A stretch of DNA of 37,315 nt from the NCBI GenBank assembly GCA_015680685.1, contig MNCI01034224.1, positions 436,574 to 473,888 of the forward strand. Direction: 5' to 3'. The translations under genes were made by a program, and so were the position numbers. The DNA is from Gnetum montanum (lineage: Eukaryota > Streptophyta > Gnetopsida > Gnetales > Gnetaceae). Position 1 is the stretch's first letter, and every line of letters begins with the position of its first letter. Below the pieces are notes generated by a model that did not search any database, was not told the origin of the DNA, and saw only the letters and a list, made by a program, of their open reading frames with translations. Shown here one piece after another: positions 20,830 to 30,661 of the stretch.

Positions 20830-22017
20830 GGCACTGGTTGTGTGGAGCTCTCGGAAAGGTTTGAGTTGTTGGCGATTGACCAACTATGTTCTGGTGGGAT
20901 CCCCAGGTTTGTGGATGAGCAAGGCCCCAGATGGGAAGGTTTCAGAGATAATATAAGGTCCCTCCCATAGTGTTTGAAACTTTGTCGGTTGGGATATCTG
21001 TGAGGGATTCCAATACAATACTTTGTCTCCACATTGAAATGTGACCTTCCGAATGCTAAGATCATGTCGTTTCTTGTTATAGGTCTTGTGGGTTTCATTG
21101 GAAAATAGGGCCACTAATCGGTTCTCATCTAGCACACTTAAATTGCTTAATTGTTCTCGTTATGCTAGCGGTAGATCAAGACTGAGGTCACAGGCGGTGG
21201 ATAGTGTCTGGAGTTTCGCTTGGATTGGAAGTGTTGGCAACTTTCCGTACACTAACTCATAGGGAGAGTACCCTATAGGAAGTTTCCAAGTGGAGCGATA
21301 GGTCCATAAGGTATCGTTGAGCTTGGTACTCCAATTCCTTTTCTATTTGCTAATTGTTCATGTAAGGATCTTGGTGATTTCCCTATTTATGACTTCGGCC
21401 TGCCCGTTGGCTTGGGGGTGATAAGGTGTTGTGAATTTATGTATTACCCCTAAGTGTTGCATGAGTTTTTGAAAAGTGACCCTTGTGAAGTGAGTCCCAT
21501 TGTCAGAAATAAGTGCGCGAGGAACTCCAAACCTGGTAACGATTTGTTGCTGGATAAATCGTGTGGCGGTGTTGGAAGAATAGTCGATGACGGCTACCGC
21601 TTTTGCCCACTTTGTACAGTAGTCCACCACCACGATGATGTATGCCTTTTCATTTGACAAGGGGGTGATGGGCCCCATGAAGTTGATACCCCAAATTTCG
21701 AAGGGCTCCAGTGTTTGGATCCACTATTGAGGTCCCTCCAACCGTGCCGACATCCCACCATCTCTTTGGCATTGTTGGCAGGAGTGGGTGAACCATTACG
21801 CGTCCTTGAAAAGTGTAGGCCAATAATACCTTACAAGCAGGATTTTAATGGTCGTTCTGCATCCAACATAGTGGCCCCCACAAGGGCCCTCATGAGCATC
21901 TTGGAGGATGCGTAGTGTATCAGCATCATGGACACATCATCGAACCAAGCCACTTGCACACACCTTGTGTAGGTGTCCGTTGATCTCCATGAAATGATTG
22001 ACCTTATGGAAAAACTG
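20830..22017 (-). pseudogene. pol: Element A integrase
   Basis: The integrase joins element DNA to the host chromosome. An N-terminal HHCC-type zinc region is readable at about 21750-21920 (HEGPCGGHY ... CQQCQRDGG). The catalytic core at 21358-21678 shows all three acidic residues in DD35E spacing: VVVDYCTKW, LISDNGTHF and GQAEVINREI. The segment WSTKLNDTLWTYR...PYELVYGK follows (21240-21340), and then a C-terminal domain (GDKVLYWNPSQ ... PYIISETFPSGALLIHKPGD) at 20884-21060. Frames are consistent from 22869 down to here, interrupted by stops, including one in the C-terminal part before REQLSNLSVLDENR. The core itself is open. Confidence 0.9.
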
Positions 22018-22690
22018 CTATTTCTACCGATGGTTCCAATCTTTTGGTAGCTCCTGGGTTGTAAGGTAGGTGAGGATGTGGTGAAACCAAGGGGATTCCT
22101 TGGGTACTTGAGGATCAACGACGCCTGTGAAGCGGGGTTCATCTGGAAATTGGTTGGATAAAGGCTCCTCCTCTTCTATGTTGTCCCATCGTAACCGAGA
22201 CAAGTGGTCAGCGACCACATTCTCAGTTCCCTTTCTATCTACCATGGTAAGATCAAACTCCTGAAGAATCACCAGCCACCGGATTATGTGGGGGCTCACC
22301 ATTAGTTTGTTCATCAGGAACCAGATAGCACTATGGTCAGTGTGCACAAACACCTCCTATCCGTGCACATAGTACCGAAATTTGTCTGATGTGAACACCA
22401 CCACCATCAATTCCTTTTTGGTGGTGGTATAGTTTAGCTATGCACCCACAATGCTACGGCTTGAATAGTGGATATAATATGGACGTTTCTGATCATCACA
22501 CTCTGTGAGCATGGCTCCCAAGGCATAATTGGAGGCATCTATCATAATGTGAAAAGGTCTAGACCAATCAGGTGCCTGTAGAACCAAAGCTTCTACGAGT
22601 TTCTATTTCAGCTCTTGGAATGCAGACTCACATTCCTTGGTCCAGATGAATGGAGCATCCTTCTTTGTAACCTCTACCAATGGCTAGGCT
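22018..22690 (-). pseudogene. pol: Element A RNase H domain
   Basis: RNase H degrades the RNA strand of the RNA-DNA hybrid. It follows RT in the same frame. Recognisable blocks are APFIWTKECESAFQELK at the RT-RNase H junction, APDWSRPFHIMIDASNYALGAML, FVHTDHSAIWFLMNK, IRWLVILQEFDL and GTENVVADHLSRL (22024-22353). Stops at 22684, 22603, 22438 and 22357 (plus-strand starts) are all TAG at places where relatives have Gln or a similar residue. The linker towards the integrase ends at a TAG pair near 22018-22026. Confidence 0.85.
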
Positions 22691-22874
22691 ATCTTTGAGA
22701 AGCGCTCAATGAAATGCCAGTAGTAACCAGTGTGTCCAAGGAATGATCGCATATCTTTGACAGTACTTGGTTGGTGGGTAATTCCTTGGATGACCTTGAT
22801 CTTTTCAGGGTCTATGCTGATCCCTATTGATGAAATGCGATGCCCCAACACAATGCCCTCTTGGACCATTAGAT

Positions 22875-22959
22875 TGCTATTTTGCCAATTGAGGCAGATT
22901 GGTGTCTACACACCTCNTGCTATTTTGCCAATTGAGGCAGATTGGTGTCTACACACCTC
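22875..22959. other. Assembly joint: N at 22917 flanked by identical 42-bp copies
   Basis: Bases 22875-22916 and 22918-22959 are identical (TGCTATTTTGCCAATTGAGG onward). The repeat falls inside RT and breaks its frame artificially. Confidence 0.85.
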
Positions 22960-23397
22960 TTTAGAACTTGCTCTAGGCGGTCCAAGCCTTGCATAAACGT
23001 GGCACCGTAGGTGGAGAAGTCATCCATGAAGACCTCTACACCATTACCAATTTGTTGCTGAAAGATGCTTAGGACAAGACGTTGGAACGTCGCAGGTGCA
23101 TTGCATAGGCCAAAGGACATCTTCTTATATGCAAAAGTCCCCCATGGACTCATGAAAGTAGTTTTGGCTTGGTTCTCTGGTGCTATTTGGATTTGGTTAT
23201 AACCACTATAACCATCCAAAAAACTATAATATTGGTGTCCTGCGATTGTGTCCAACACTTGGGCCACAAATGGGAGCGGGAAGTGGTCCTTGAAAGTTGC
23301 CATGTTGAGCAACCAGAAATTAATATAGATCCTCCACTTGCCACCTTTCTTGGGTACGATAATGAGTGGGGTAACCCATTTGCTATCGGCGACAGAA

Positions 23398-23483
23398 TAG
23401 ATGAATCCCACTTTTAGTAATTGTTCAATTTCATCTTTTNTTAGATGAATCCCACTTTTAGTAATTGTTCAATTTCATCTTTT
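23398..23483. other. Assembly joint: N at 23440 flanked by identical 42-bp copies
   Basis: Bases 23398-23439 and 23442-23483 are the same 42 bp, starting TAGATGAATCCCAC, with the N and one extra T between them. Confidence 0.85.
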
Positions 23484-23570
23484 ACAACCTGCTTTAATTT
23501 GGGATTCAACCGTCTTTGTGGCTATCGTCGTGGCTTCATGGAAGGGTCAAGATAGATTCGGTGTTGGTAG

Positions 23571-24037
23571 ATCCTGGGATCAACTCTAGTCAGCTCAGGA
23601 TAGGACCACTCGAATGCAGCAACCCATTTGTTTACCATCACTAGCAACTTCTTTTTCTATTTAGGAGCAAGGGTAGCATTAATAATTACCGGCTTGCCAT
23701 TTTGCAAGAATGCATACTCTAAGTGAGCTAGTAGGGACTTTAGCTCAAGGGGCTCTTGTTTGAAGTTCTCAGGGATTTGTAGCATTCCCTAGTCATCTTG
23801 GTCATCAACGATGGAGTTTTGTTGATGAATCTCCTCCATCACATCCATGCTATCAATATAGGCTTGCACTAGCCCCTTAGACGGTTCCATGCATAATGTG
23901 CTGCTAGCAGGATTAGCTATCAACCATTGGATGCCCTCTTGGTTAGTTGCTGTTGCGTACAGGCATTGTTGAATTGGTGATTCCTCGGTACACCGACTAC
24001 ATGCTTGAATGGATGTCTACTTAGCAGACCATAACTG
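23571..24037 (-). pseudogene. pol: Element A protease-RT connecting region
   Basis: The minus strand still reads as the usual spacer of plant Ty3/gypsy polyproteins: PLELKSLLAHLEYAFLQNG, KPVIINATLAPK and EWSYPELTRVDPRI. TAG stops occur near 23660 and 23790 where Gln is plausible. No separate function is assigned. Confidence 0.7.
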
Positions 24038-24425
24038 CTACACATAGTTGCACCTCGAGTCACTATACGTGATGCATGGAACTCTTTTCTTCTCGATCTT
24101 CTCGAAAGGATTTTCCTTTGAAATTTCTAGGGACAGATCTTGGAGTCCTAGTTGTGCATCCACCGTGCTTAGCCAGGGTCTTCCCATAATGATTAGGAAG
24201 TTCCCCTTACAGTTCTCAACACGAATGACCAGGAAGTCAGCAGAGTAGGACCACCCACAAACGGTGGTCACAATGTCCTCCACCAAACCCAAGGGAACAA
24301 TGATGGATTGATCTGCTAACTTGAGCTAAATGTTGCTCTTCTTTAGTGGGAGCAGGTTCTAGTTCTTGTACATTTCATGGCTTGTTCCCAGCCCCCTGAA
24401 GATATATGAGGGGGCTTCCCAGATC
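24038..24425 (-). pseudogene. pol: Element A aspartic protease, catalytic site missing
   Basis: The C-terminal half of a retropepsin-like protease is clear: KKSNI.LKLADQSIIVPLGLVEDI, WSYSADFLVI and FLIIMGRPWLSTVDAQLGL (24038-24310). Upstream, LGSPLIYLQGAGN runs almost directly into HEMYKN (24362-24379). The segment holding the catalytic D-S-G, present in element B at about 36624-36632, is not there. The deletion point is about 24380. TAG stops sit in the KN-NLL and SNI-LKL positions; element B has Gln (CAA) at the second. Confidence 0.8.
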
Positions 24426-25165
24426 CGTCAATTTTTGGGGAGGAGTCCTTAGTGTGATCCAGTCGGTCACAACATGTGTGAGCATGACTGTTTGGACATT
24501 GGATTGCGATGGAGTGGAGGACTACTCGGGCGGTATAATGGTAGAGACATTGATAGGTTTGGAGGCACTGGCCATAGGCATAGGTGAGGGTGTCTTTAAA
24601 TTATTGGGTCAGAAGAAAGGACATTTTCGTGGCTTGGATTTCGATCTACTCAGCCGAGGTGCCAGTTCTAAGTTAATAGCCCTTGTAGCATTTCGTTGTT
24701 GTGGCTGTGGCGGTATTTCTCCCTGCATGGATGAAGCAGGTGGCAACTGAGAGGGATGATGTGGAGGAATGAAAGAAGAAGGTGACGGAGGGTAGAAGAG
24801 ATGTGGATTTGTCCCCCTGGGTGATGGAGATGGATGTCTAATATATTCAGGGGGATGGTAGTAACTGAGAAAGGCTACATGACTGGAAGAGTCTCTTGGA
24901 GAGACCAGTTGCTAAACATAGTACCCATAAGGATCTGACTGCTTGTAAGGGTACTACTGCCTTGGAGGTGGCATCCCCCACGTTTGTGGTTGCTGCCACG
25001 ATTGGAAGTATTCATATGGTTGCAGTGGTGTTCCACTCAGATAATATCCTTGCTACTGCTGGTGGAATTGCCTGGGGTTGCCTTGTGGATAAGGCAACCT
25101 TCGGGGTGTCTGCCACTACGCTAATCAAGGGTTCAAGGCATAGACCCTAGACTCTTAAAGGTGGG
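24426..25165 (-). pseudogene. Element A gag-protease linker, Pro/Tyr/Gln-rich
   Basis: The minus-strand translation is full of Pro, Tyr, Gln and Ser (for example HPSPSPRGTNPHLFYPPSPS) with a basic patch resembling KKRRPFF of element C. It joins the zinc knuckle to the protease. It is homologous to 58-631 (C) and 36850-37315 (B). Several stops are present. It was probably a flexible spacer. Confidence 0.6.
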
Positions 25166-26956
25166 ACACCATAGGACAGCATCCCTTAGGATGTTCATAT
25201 TGGCATATGCTACATCCATCATCCTCCTTAGTGTCAGAGTCTGCAACCTGCTCTGCTACAACAACTTTTCCCTTACCCTTATGTAGGGCACATTCAGCTC
25301 CCTTCTTCCTACGCCGATCATGGTCACTACCATGTTCTTTGGACTCTTCTGCAATTTTCAATACACTTTGGAATTTCTCATCCAAAGAATCCTACATTTT
25401 ATCAACTTTTGCCAATATTTCAGATGTGAAATTTTGTAACGGAAAAGTCTTCTGATTCACCGCTACTTCCAGAGGTGACTCGTCCTCCTCATCACAAAAT
25501 CAGACCTCCTTCTTTCTAAGAGAAGGGTCCCAGTTGAATTCTTCTGCACTCTCCTTTTTTCTTAGTTCTTCTTTGTCTTTGGCCACCTGATCAATGAGAC
25601 ACTATAATTGATGGGCCCTTAGTTCTGACAATCGTCCCTTGGTGTACACGCCCAGGGTCTTTCACGTTTCAAAACGGAGCCCATCAATAATGTGGTGAAG
25701 CTGTGTCCGTTGAGAGTAACCATGACCAGGGCACCGATGCAACAATGAGTAATACCTACTCATGGTGGCATCCAAGGGTTCATGATTCCCTTGTTTCCAA
25801 CCTTGGATCTTCCATCTCAGATTTGCCACTTTAGAGTATGTTTGATATTTGTCATTAGAGATTTCAAGCATCGTACTCCATCTTTTGATTGATTCCAGCT
25901 CTAAGGACCAATACCAACTTTCAGCTTCCTTGATGAGTGTGCGAGGGAACAGCTTTAACCATTGTCAATCATTATCAATATTTTGCAGGGTGCAGGCATC
26001 ATGGAATGCCTGCAGGTGGGTCTGCGGATGACAGTTGTATCCCCCTTCAAATTTGGGGATGTTGTTCATATCAACATGCTTGATCCATCTATCCTTCATG
26101 TGCCTGCTTGGAATGTGAACTGCCTCTGCAATTTGGAGCATGCTTCGAGTAGCTAACAATGGCTTTTCTGAGTCATAGTCTTTTTGGGGACTTTGACGTT
26201 TGTGACGATTTCAGCTACCCCTTCTTTCATGTTGGCGAGGACCACGCGATTGGTCGCGTGCTTCCTCATGTTGCCTCTTTCAAACTTGTTTACCACTGTC
26301 CTTTCTCTCCAGCCTTCCCATGTTACCCTCAGAGCTTGAGCTGGAAGAAGGTGTAGGAGAGGGGGAGGACGGAGAAGAAGGAGAGGCATCGCCACCACTT
26401 TGGCAGCGATCTCCCCATCTACCCTTATGACAGCCGCGGTCATCTCCTTCAGCTTTGCTACGTGACCCGCCATCCCCTTGGGGATCATGGTCACTTGGAG
26501 GTTTGTTCTGAATGACTGACTGGAGGATCTGTGGCCCCAGGTGAAGTTTGGTCGAATGAGTATCACAAAATACGGGATCTCCATCATCTTGTGGCCCTTG
26601 TGAGAATAAGAGGTTTTGAAGTGTTTCCCCTTCTATTGTTCATATCTCTCAACTTGCTGTTGATCTCTTGTCCATTAAGCTTCTATGGGATGATAGTCCT
26701 GGTAGTCATGGTCCTCCATGACATGCTCTGCCACTTGGTCATGGATGCCCAATTTGCCTAGATTGTGATATAGCATCGCAGGAGCTGCTCGGTCAGGCGA
26801 TAGCACGATGCTACCCTCCATGTCCCGCCATTGAAGATGCTCATCCTGATGTATGATGAATGTGAAATTAGGGAGATATTCATCGGGATATTTGTACACC
26901 ACCTGACATTCTTATGGCACCGGTGGTTCAAATGCATCTCTCTTGTGAGAAGACAT
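25155..26956 (-). pseudogene. gag: Element A gag relic
   Basis: The likely start is the ATG at 26954-26956 (MSSHKRDAFEPPVP), followed by YKYPDEYLPNFTFIIHQDEH (26800-26900). A Ser/Pro/Arg-rich segment covers about 26250-26450. The gag core lies at 26159-25662: NNIPKFEGGYNCHPQTHLQ, FHDACTLQNIDND, LKLFPRTLIKEAESWYWSLE, KIQGWKQGNHEPLDATM and GHGYSQRTQLHHIIDGLR. A Lys/Glu-rich stretch and the knuckle CSICQYEHPKGCC (about 25178-25214) close it. Core and knuckle share a frame (26159, 25871, 25385); the N-terminal part (26902) is in another, so there is at least one indel near 26600-26680. Premature stops are also present. Confidence 0.85.
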
Positions 26957-27099
26957 GTTGGACGTTAGATGGTCCATATAATCAGTGTACCTTATGATTA
27001 ACTTAAGTTCGCCTAGTGTGCATAAATTTTTCTACCCTCGGTCCATTCTAATGACTTGACAATTTCACTAAAGTCAGATGACACATGTAAGACTAACAG
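26957..27099 (-). other. Element A untranslated leader
   Basis: About 140 bp between PBS and gag start. No ORF or recognisable structure. Confidence 0.5.
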
Positions 27100-27117
27100 T
27101 CCTCGGCAACGGCACCA
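27100..27117 (-). promoter_or_regulatory. Element A primer-binding site, tRNA-Asp type
   Basis: The minus strand reads TGGTGCCGTTGCCGAGGA, one base inside the LTR. It differs from the tRNA-Asp complement TGGCGCCGTTGCCGGGGA at two positions. The G-to-A at position 15 is shared with element C. Confidence 0.88.
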
Positions 27118-27118
27118 A

Positions 27119-28021
27119 TGATGAACGGCTAGGTATCCCTATGCCCAACCATACAAATCACGAGCGTTCGTGCGTGACTCGATCGAAATCCGCAGATTGT
27201 AAGCACTTAACATATACCAGACTTCTAACCAATGAAACCTTGGGTTAGAACGATCATTGTAATCCTCATCTCACTTGTGAAACTCTGTTTACATTGGTTA
27301 AGTGAGACTAAGGCTAATGATTTTTATATCTTTTTAATTATCTTTTTGGCGACTAATCATTTTGGAAAATAAGGATAGAATATTAATTAATCTAAAATTA
27401 TCTTAATCTAAATCTTAACTATTCCTAACATAAGTATCTGGTCCCATCTTCCGAGCACGTTTTGAGCATCTCCTAACACTTTTGGGTCACCAAACGTTAA
27501 GCATCACTGGGCTTACCAAGTGTTCGGATTACGTTCGAGATGGTCGTACTTATGCCTTTAACGAACTACGAATGAACAATAATGAAAACTTAAATAATCA
27601 ACAAGTAACTAATAAAGCATAAACAAGTAATTAATAAAGCATAAACATATTAAACTATTAAATGCATGAAATAACTAAGTCCAAATGCTGCAAGGTATGC
27701 TTGAACAGTTCATCTTTATTGCTGTCATGCCAATGGGCTCAGATACATCAACACTCGAATAAAGATGCGATCACTTTTTGTACACCTGCTGTGGGCACTT
27801 AGAAAATATTCTATCTCTTGAGGGAGCAAACTGCAAGAGCTTCGCTACAACTACTCAAAAGATGCCTAAATGAGGCGGAAGGCCCTCATATTTATAGGCC
27901 AGGAAGGGTGGTTGCGTAAATAGGGCCACATCGATGTAGGGTGGCTACATCGACGGGCCCGCGTCGACGCGGCCATGTATACGTGGCCCAGTCAACGCAT
28001 TGACTTTTTGACACTTCATCA
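27119..28021 (-). repeat. Element A 5' LTR (903 bp)
   Basis: The LTR runs from TGATGAACGG to CTTCATCA on the plus strand, with the PBS to its left and CTAAG (28022-28026) to its right, the same target sequence as the solo LTR at 14202-15122. The TATA box is at 27889-27896 (minus TATAAATA). Upstream, U3 contains palindromic CG-rich blocks (GGCCCGCGTCGACGCGGCC, 27956-27974). The left end has diverged strongly from the solo copy, mostly by transitions, while the AT-rich middle is nearly identical. Confidence 0.9.
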
Positions 28022-28268
28022 CTAAGGCAGAAGAAGAATTGATGCTAGAGCTAACGTTAGATGTTAAAACTCAAAGGGGATTTGAAATGACACTGTTAAT
28101 GATGCAAAACATAATTTTTTATAAGATATAGATAGATATCTAAAAACTCTATTGTGGATGATGCAGAACATTGAATTCAAACTACTAAAGATGATCTTAA
28201 TCATTGAAAAGCCATAGAATTTACTTAAGTTTTTGGCTTATGTAGAAAAAGTCAAAGTGGGTACAACA
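28022..28268 (-). repeat. Element O LTR, U3 outer part (right copy)
   Basis: This matches 15123-15369 with few differences. It begins with the CTAAG target site and ends in GGGTACAACA next to the polypurine tract. The rest of this LTR copy is not to its left, because element A interior is there instead. Confidence 0.75.
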
Positions 28269-28280
28269 TTTCCCCCTCTT
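28269..28280 (-). promoter_or_regulatory. Element O polypurine tract (right copy)
   Basis: The minus strand reads AAGAGGGGGAAA, directly followed by LTR start TGTTGTACCC. Identical to 15370-15381. Confidence 0.75.
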
Positions 28281-28389
28281 GATGGATATTGCTAAAGAGA
28301 TGAAGGAGAATCCATGAAGAAAAGACATGAGTTGATAGGTACTTACAAGAGGATTAGATAAAGCAAGATAATAGGGAAGAAAGTTTGGG

Positions 28390-29290
28390 ATATCATTGAT
28401 ACATTTATGGTGGAGTGTTACACCATAGAAGTGGGGTGTGGCTAGATCCCAAAAAGCACATAAGAAATGTAGATATATCACTCCCTAAGTCACTCAATTC
28501 TCTTAATCACACCCTCTCAATGGAGTAAAGTAGAGATACTCATTTGGCCTCACCAATGTAGAGCATGTAAAGAGAAAGAAATATAGAAAGAAAAGGAGAT
28601 AGTAGAAAATGAAAAAGAGAGATAAATAAAAAAGGTAGGGGAAGAATGTGAGGGACATCACCAATACACCAACGGTGAGATGCTCTATCATAGAAGTGAG
28701 ATGTGGCTAGATTCCTAAAGATGACATCTCCCTTACCTCACTCATATGTAGATTTCACACTCCTTACATAACTCTACACTTAATACTCACTCCTTGCTTC
28801 AGGAATAAAAAATTATTTAGCCTCACTAATGTTGAATATAGAGAGGAATGGAAAATAAATGAGGAAAGGAGATGAAATGAAGAAGAAAGAAGCATAGTTT
28901 AGAGAAGCAGAAGTTATGGTTATGTGAAAGGAAAGAGAAAACCATGATGAGAAGAAAAGAGGTTATTGCCCATACATTTATCATGAGATCAATGCTATGC
29001 CACAGAAGTGGGACATGGATAAATCCTACATATTATATGGACTAAATGGATGGCTTATGTATATATTATTAAAGTAATCCCTTCGTGTGTCACTCAATAA
29101 TATGCTCAATCACACCCTCACATGATGCAATGAGATATTCAGTCACTCAAAAAGCTCACTAGTTGTGCTGAGCACATAGAGTAGAATAGAATATATAGCA
29201 TACGGGAATAGGAAGAAAATAGCTAAAGAGATAATAGAAGATGAGGTAGAGAGTGGATAGAAAAATATGATTTAGAGTAAACCTATTATC
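28390..29290. repeat. Three diverged ~300-bp tandem repeats in the 3' region of element O
   Basis: Units start near 28397, 28660 and 28976. Each has a marker like CATAGAAGTGGGGTGTGGCTAG, then TCACTCA- and CACCAATGTAGAGC-like blocks, and then an AAAGAGAAAGAAATATAGAAAG purine run. The third unit is present only here; the left copy is cut at its start (16080). Tandem repeats between integrase and 3' LTR are known in Tat/Ogre-group elements. Confidence 0.6.
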
Positions 29291-30450
29291 TTGATGTAGT
29301 ATGTATCCCATTGTAGCAAAGCAAACTACATTTGAGAGAACACTCGTTTAGTCTTGAACAGCTAGTAGGTTTAATACTATAGCATGGCTAGATGTAGTAG
29401 TGCTTTAGGTAGCTTCTTTTGGTAGGATCTAGAAATTGATGTCCTTTTAGATTAAATAGAAAGTAGGTGTCATTTTGTAGAGACTGAACCACTAGAAAAG
29501 GACCCTACTAGTTGGGAGAGAACTTTGTATTTGTTGAGTGTAAAAAATGATGAAGAACCAGATCATATTCATGAATCTCTTGAACTCAAATATGTTTAGA
29601 ATGATGATGCTAAATATCTACTTGATGTTCATGTAGGTGATGAAGAACAACTTATCAATGTTCTTCAAGAAGATTCAACTCAACAGATCACTTTTTATTA
29701 TTCTAAATACCAATCATGTAGAGCAATGTGGAGAGATGAGATATAGAGATCAACTCATAAGATTTCCTTAGAATCATAGGTTTAGTAAAATAGGAAGTGA
29801 AACTAGTAGCTATATAGAAAGTGGTATGATAGACCTATGTGTGCTAATTGCATTGAGTTTCATTGACCATGATATGGAGAAATTGGATGCGAGTTTAGCT
29901 TGACCATTAGATTGAGGGTAGTAGGGTGATGAAAAAGATTAGGTTATGTGATAAATGGAACAAAAATTAACTAGCTTCTTACTTTTGAAGTCATGTCCAT
30001 TATCAGTTACAATTTGGAGAGGCATGTTGAGGTACGTTATTATGTGGTTAAGGATGAAGTGATGGATGAAGTGTAACTTGATCGAATGCAAAGGAACAAA
30101 CTTTATCCACTTAGTGAATTGTTTTATAGTAGTTAGAATGAATTAATGCCTAGCAGATGAAGGAGGGATAATAGCACTAATAGGATCTAAACCTCATTTT
30201 TAAAAGGGCCATGTGGTTTGAGACATGTTAAGCTCTTATGAAGAAATGAAGATGAGAGAGTCATACCTTTGGCAAGTATCACATATCTTGACTATGTGAT
30301 AAGTATATTTGGCTAATGTTGCTTACTAATAGCCTAAAGAGATGATGCAAGCAACTAGGAAGTGTGAATCTAAGTGTTTGCTATAAACTCCTAAGTGAAC
30401 TTGATCAAGGACTGTCTTAGAATTTGCAGAACTAAGATAATGTAGAAGAA
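29291..30450 (-). pseudogene. pol: Element O integrase relic
   Basis: In shifting minus-strand frames the zinc-region block (CDTCQRYDS, about 30260-30290, preceded by HLGVYSKHLDSHF), the first core block (KWIKFVPLHSIK, about 30060-30110), the second core block (IVTDNGHDFKSKKL, about 29960-30005) and the third (SSPYYPQSNGQAK, where the catalytic Glu has become Lys) are readable. Stops and frameshifts are common. The 111-codon ORF at 30326-30661 is the longest open piece and covers the RNase H-integrase linker and zinc region. Confidence 0.7.
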
Positions 30451-30661
30451 TACCCATAGAAGAGACTTGACAAAGGATATTAGGATTCACTAATGAGAAA
30501 TGTTGCTTATGTTTGTACAAATCATCTTTTTGAGTAGATGTGAGATGACTAGGAGTTTTCCTAATTATAAGGTAATGAAGAAGATGAGTGTATTTTTGAT
30601 TGTCATATTTTGTATTGATAACACTTATCAATACATTAGGTGATTTCTTGAAAGGTATCAA

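Larger units (their letters stand above)
18592..20830 (-). other. Element A 3' non-coding region between integrase and aORF
   Basis: About 2.2 kb with short motifs shared with element B at 33989-36000: AGGGGTGTGCTTTGAAT (19878; 35251), CCCTTGAAGTCACACCC (about 20109; 35500), ACCACACCATACAA, and CCCCCATGACTGA-type purine tracts on the minus strand. A 184-codon minus-strand ORF (19114-19668) has a hydrophobic Cys/Phe-rich stretch, but overlapping frames are equally open. T-rich runs lie at 19900-19980. A long region downstream of pol is common in the Athila/Tat group. Confidence 0.6.
22691..23570 (-). pseudogene. pol: Element A reverse transcriptase
   Basis: The RT copies the element RNA into DNA. 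Blocks in order: RIYQHRIYLDP and RRLNPKLKQVV (about 23490-23580), WVTPLIIVPKKGGKWRIYINF, DHFPLPFVAQVLD, FLDGYSGYNQIQIAPENQAKTTF, FAYKKMSFGLCNAPATFQR, the active site EVFMDDFS (about 23030), then MVQEGIVLGHRIS and SFLGHTGYYWHFI (22684-22869). The FMDD form is typical of the Athila group. INFWLLN replaces the usual ID-Y-R-LN. Two assembly joints (22917 and 23440) lie inside the gene. Apart from them, one genuine indel near 22885-22895 is needed to explain the frame change between the FMDD and MVQEG parts. Confidence 0.9.
16081..28021 (-). mobile_element. Element A: Athila-like Ty3/gypsy element, 3'-truncated
   Basis: On the minus strand the order is 5' LTR (27119-28021), tRNA-Asp PBS (27100-27117), gag, Pro/Tyr-rich linker, protease, RT, RNase H, integrase, a 2.2-kb non-coding region and an additional ORF broken off at 16081. 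The polypurine tract and 3' LTR are absent from this end, where element O sequence abuts the truncated ORF. The Athila-like assignment rests on the PBS, the FMDD form of the RT active site, the DD35E integrase with a C-terminal extension, and an extra ORF downstream of pol. Many stops make it non-functional. Confidence 0.85.
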
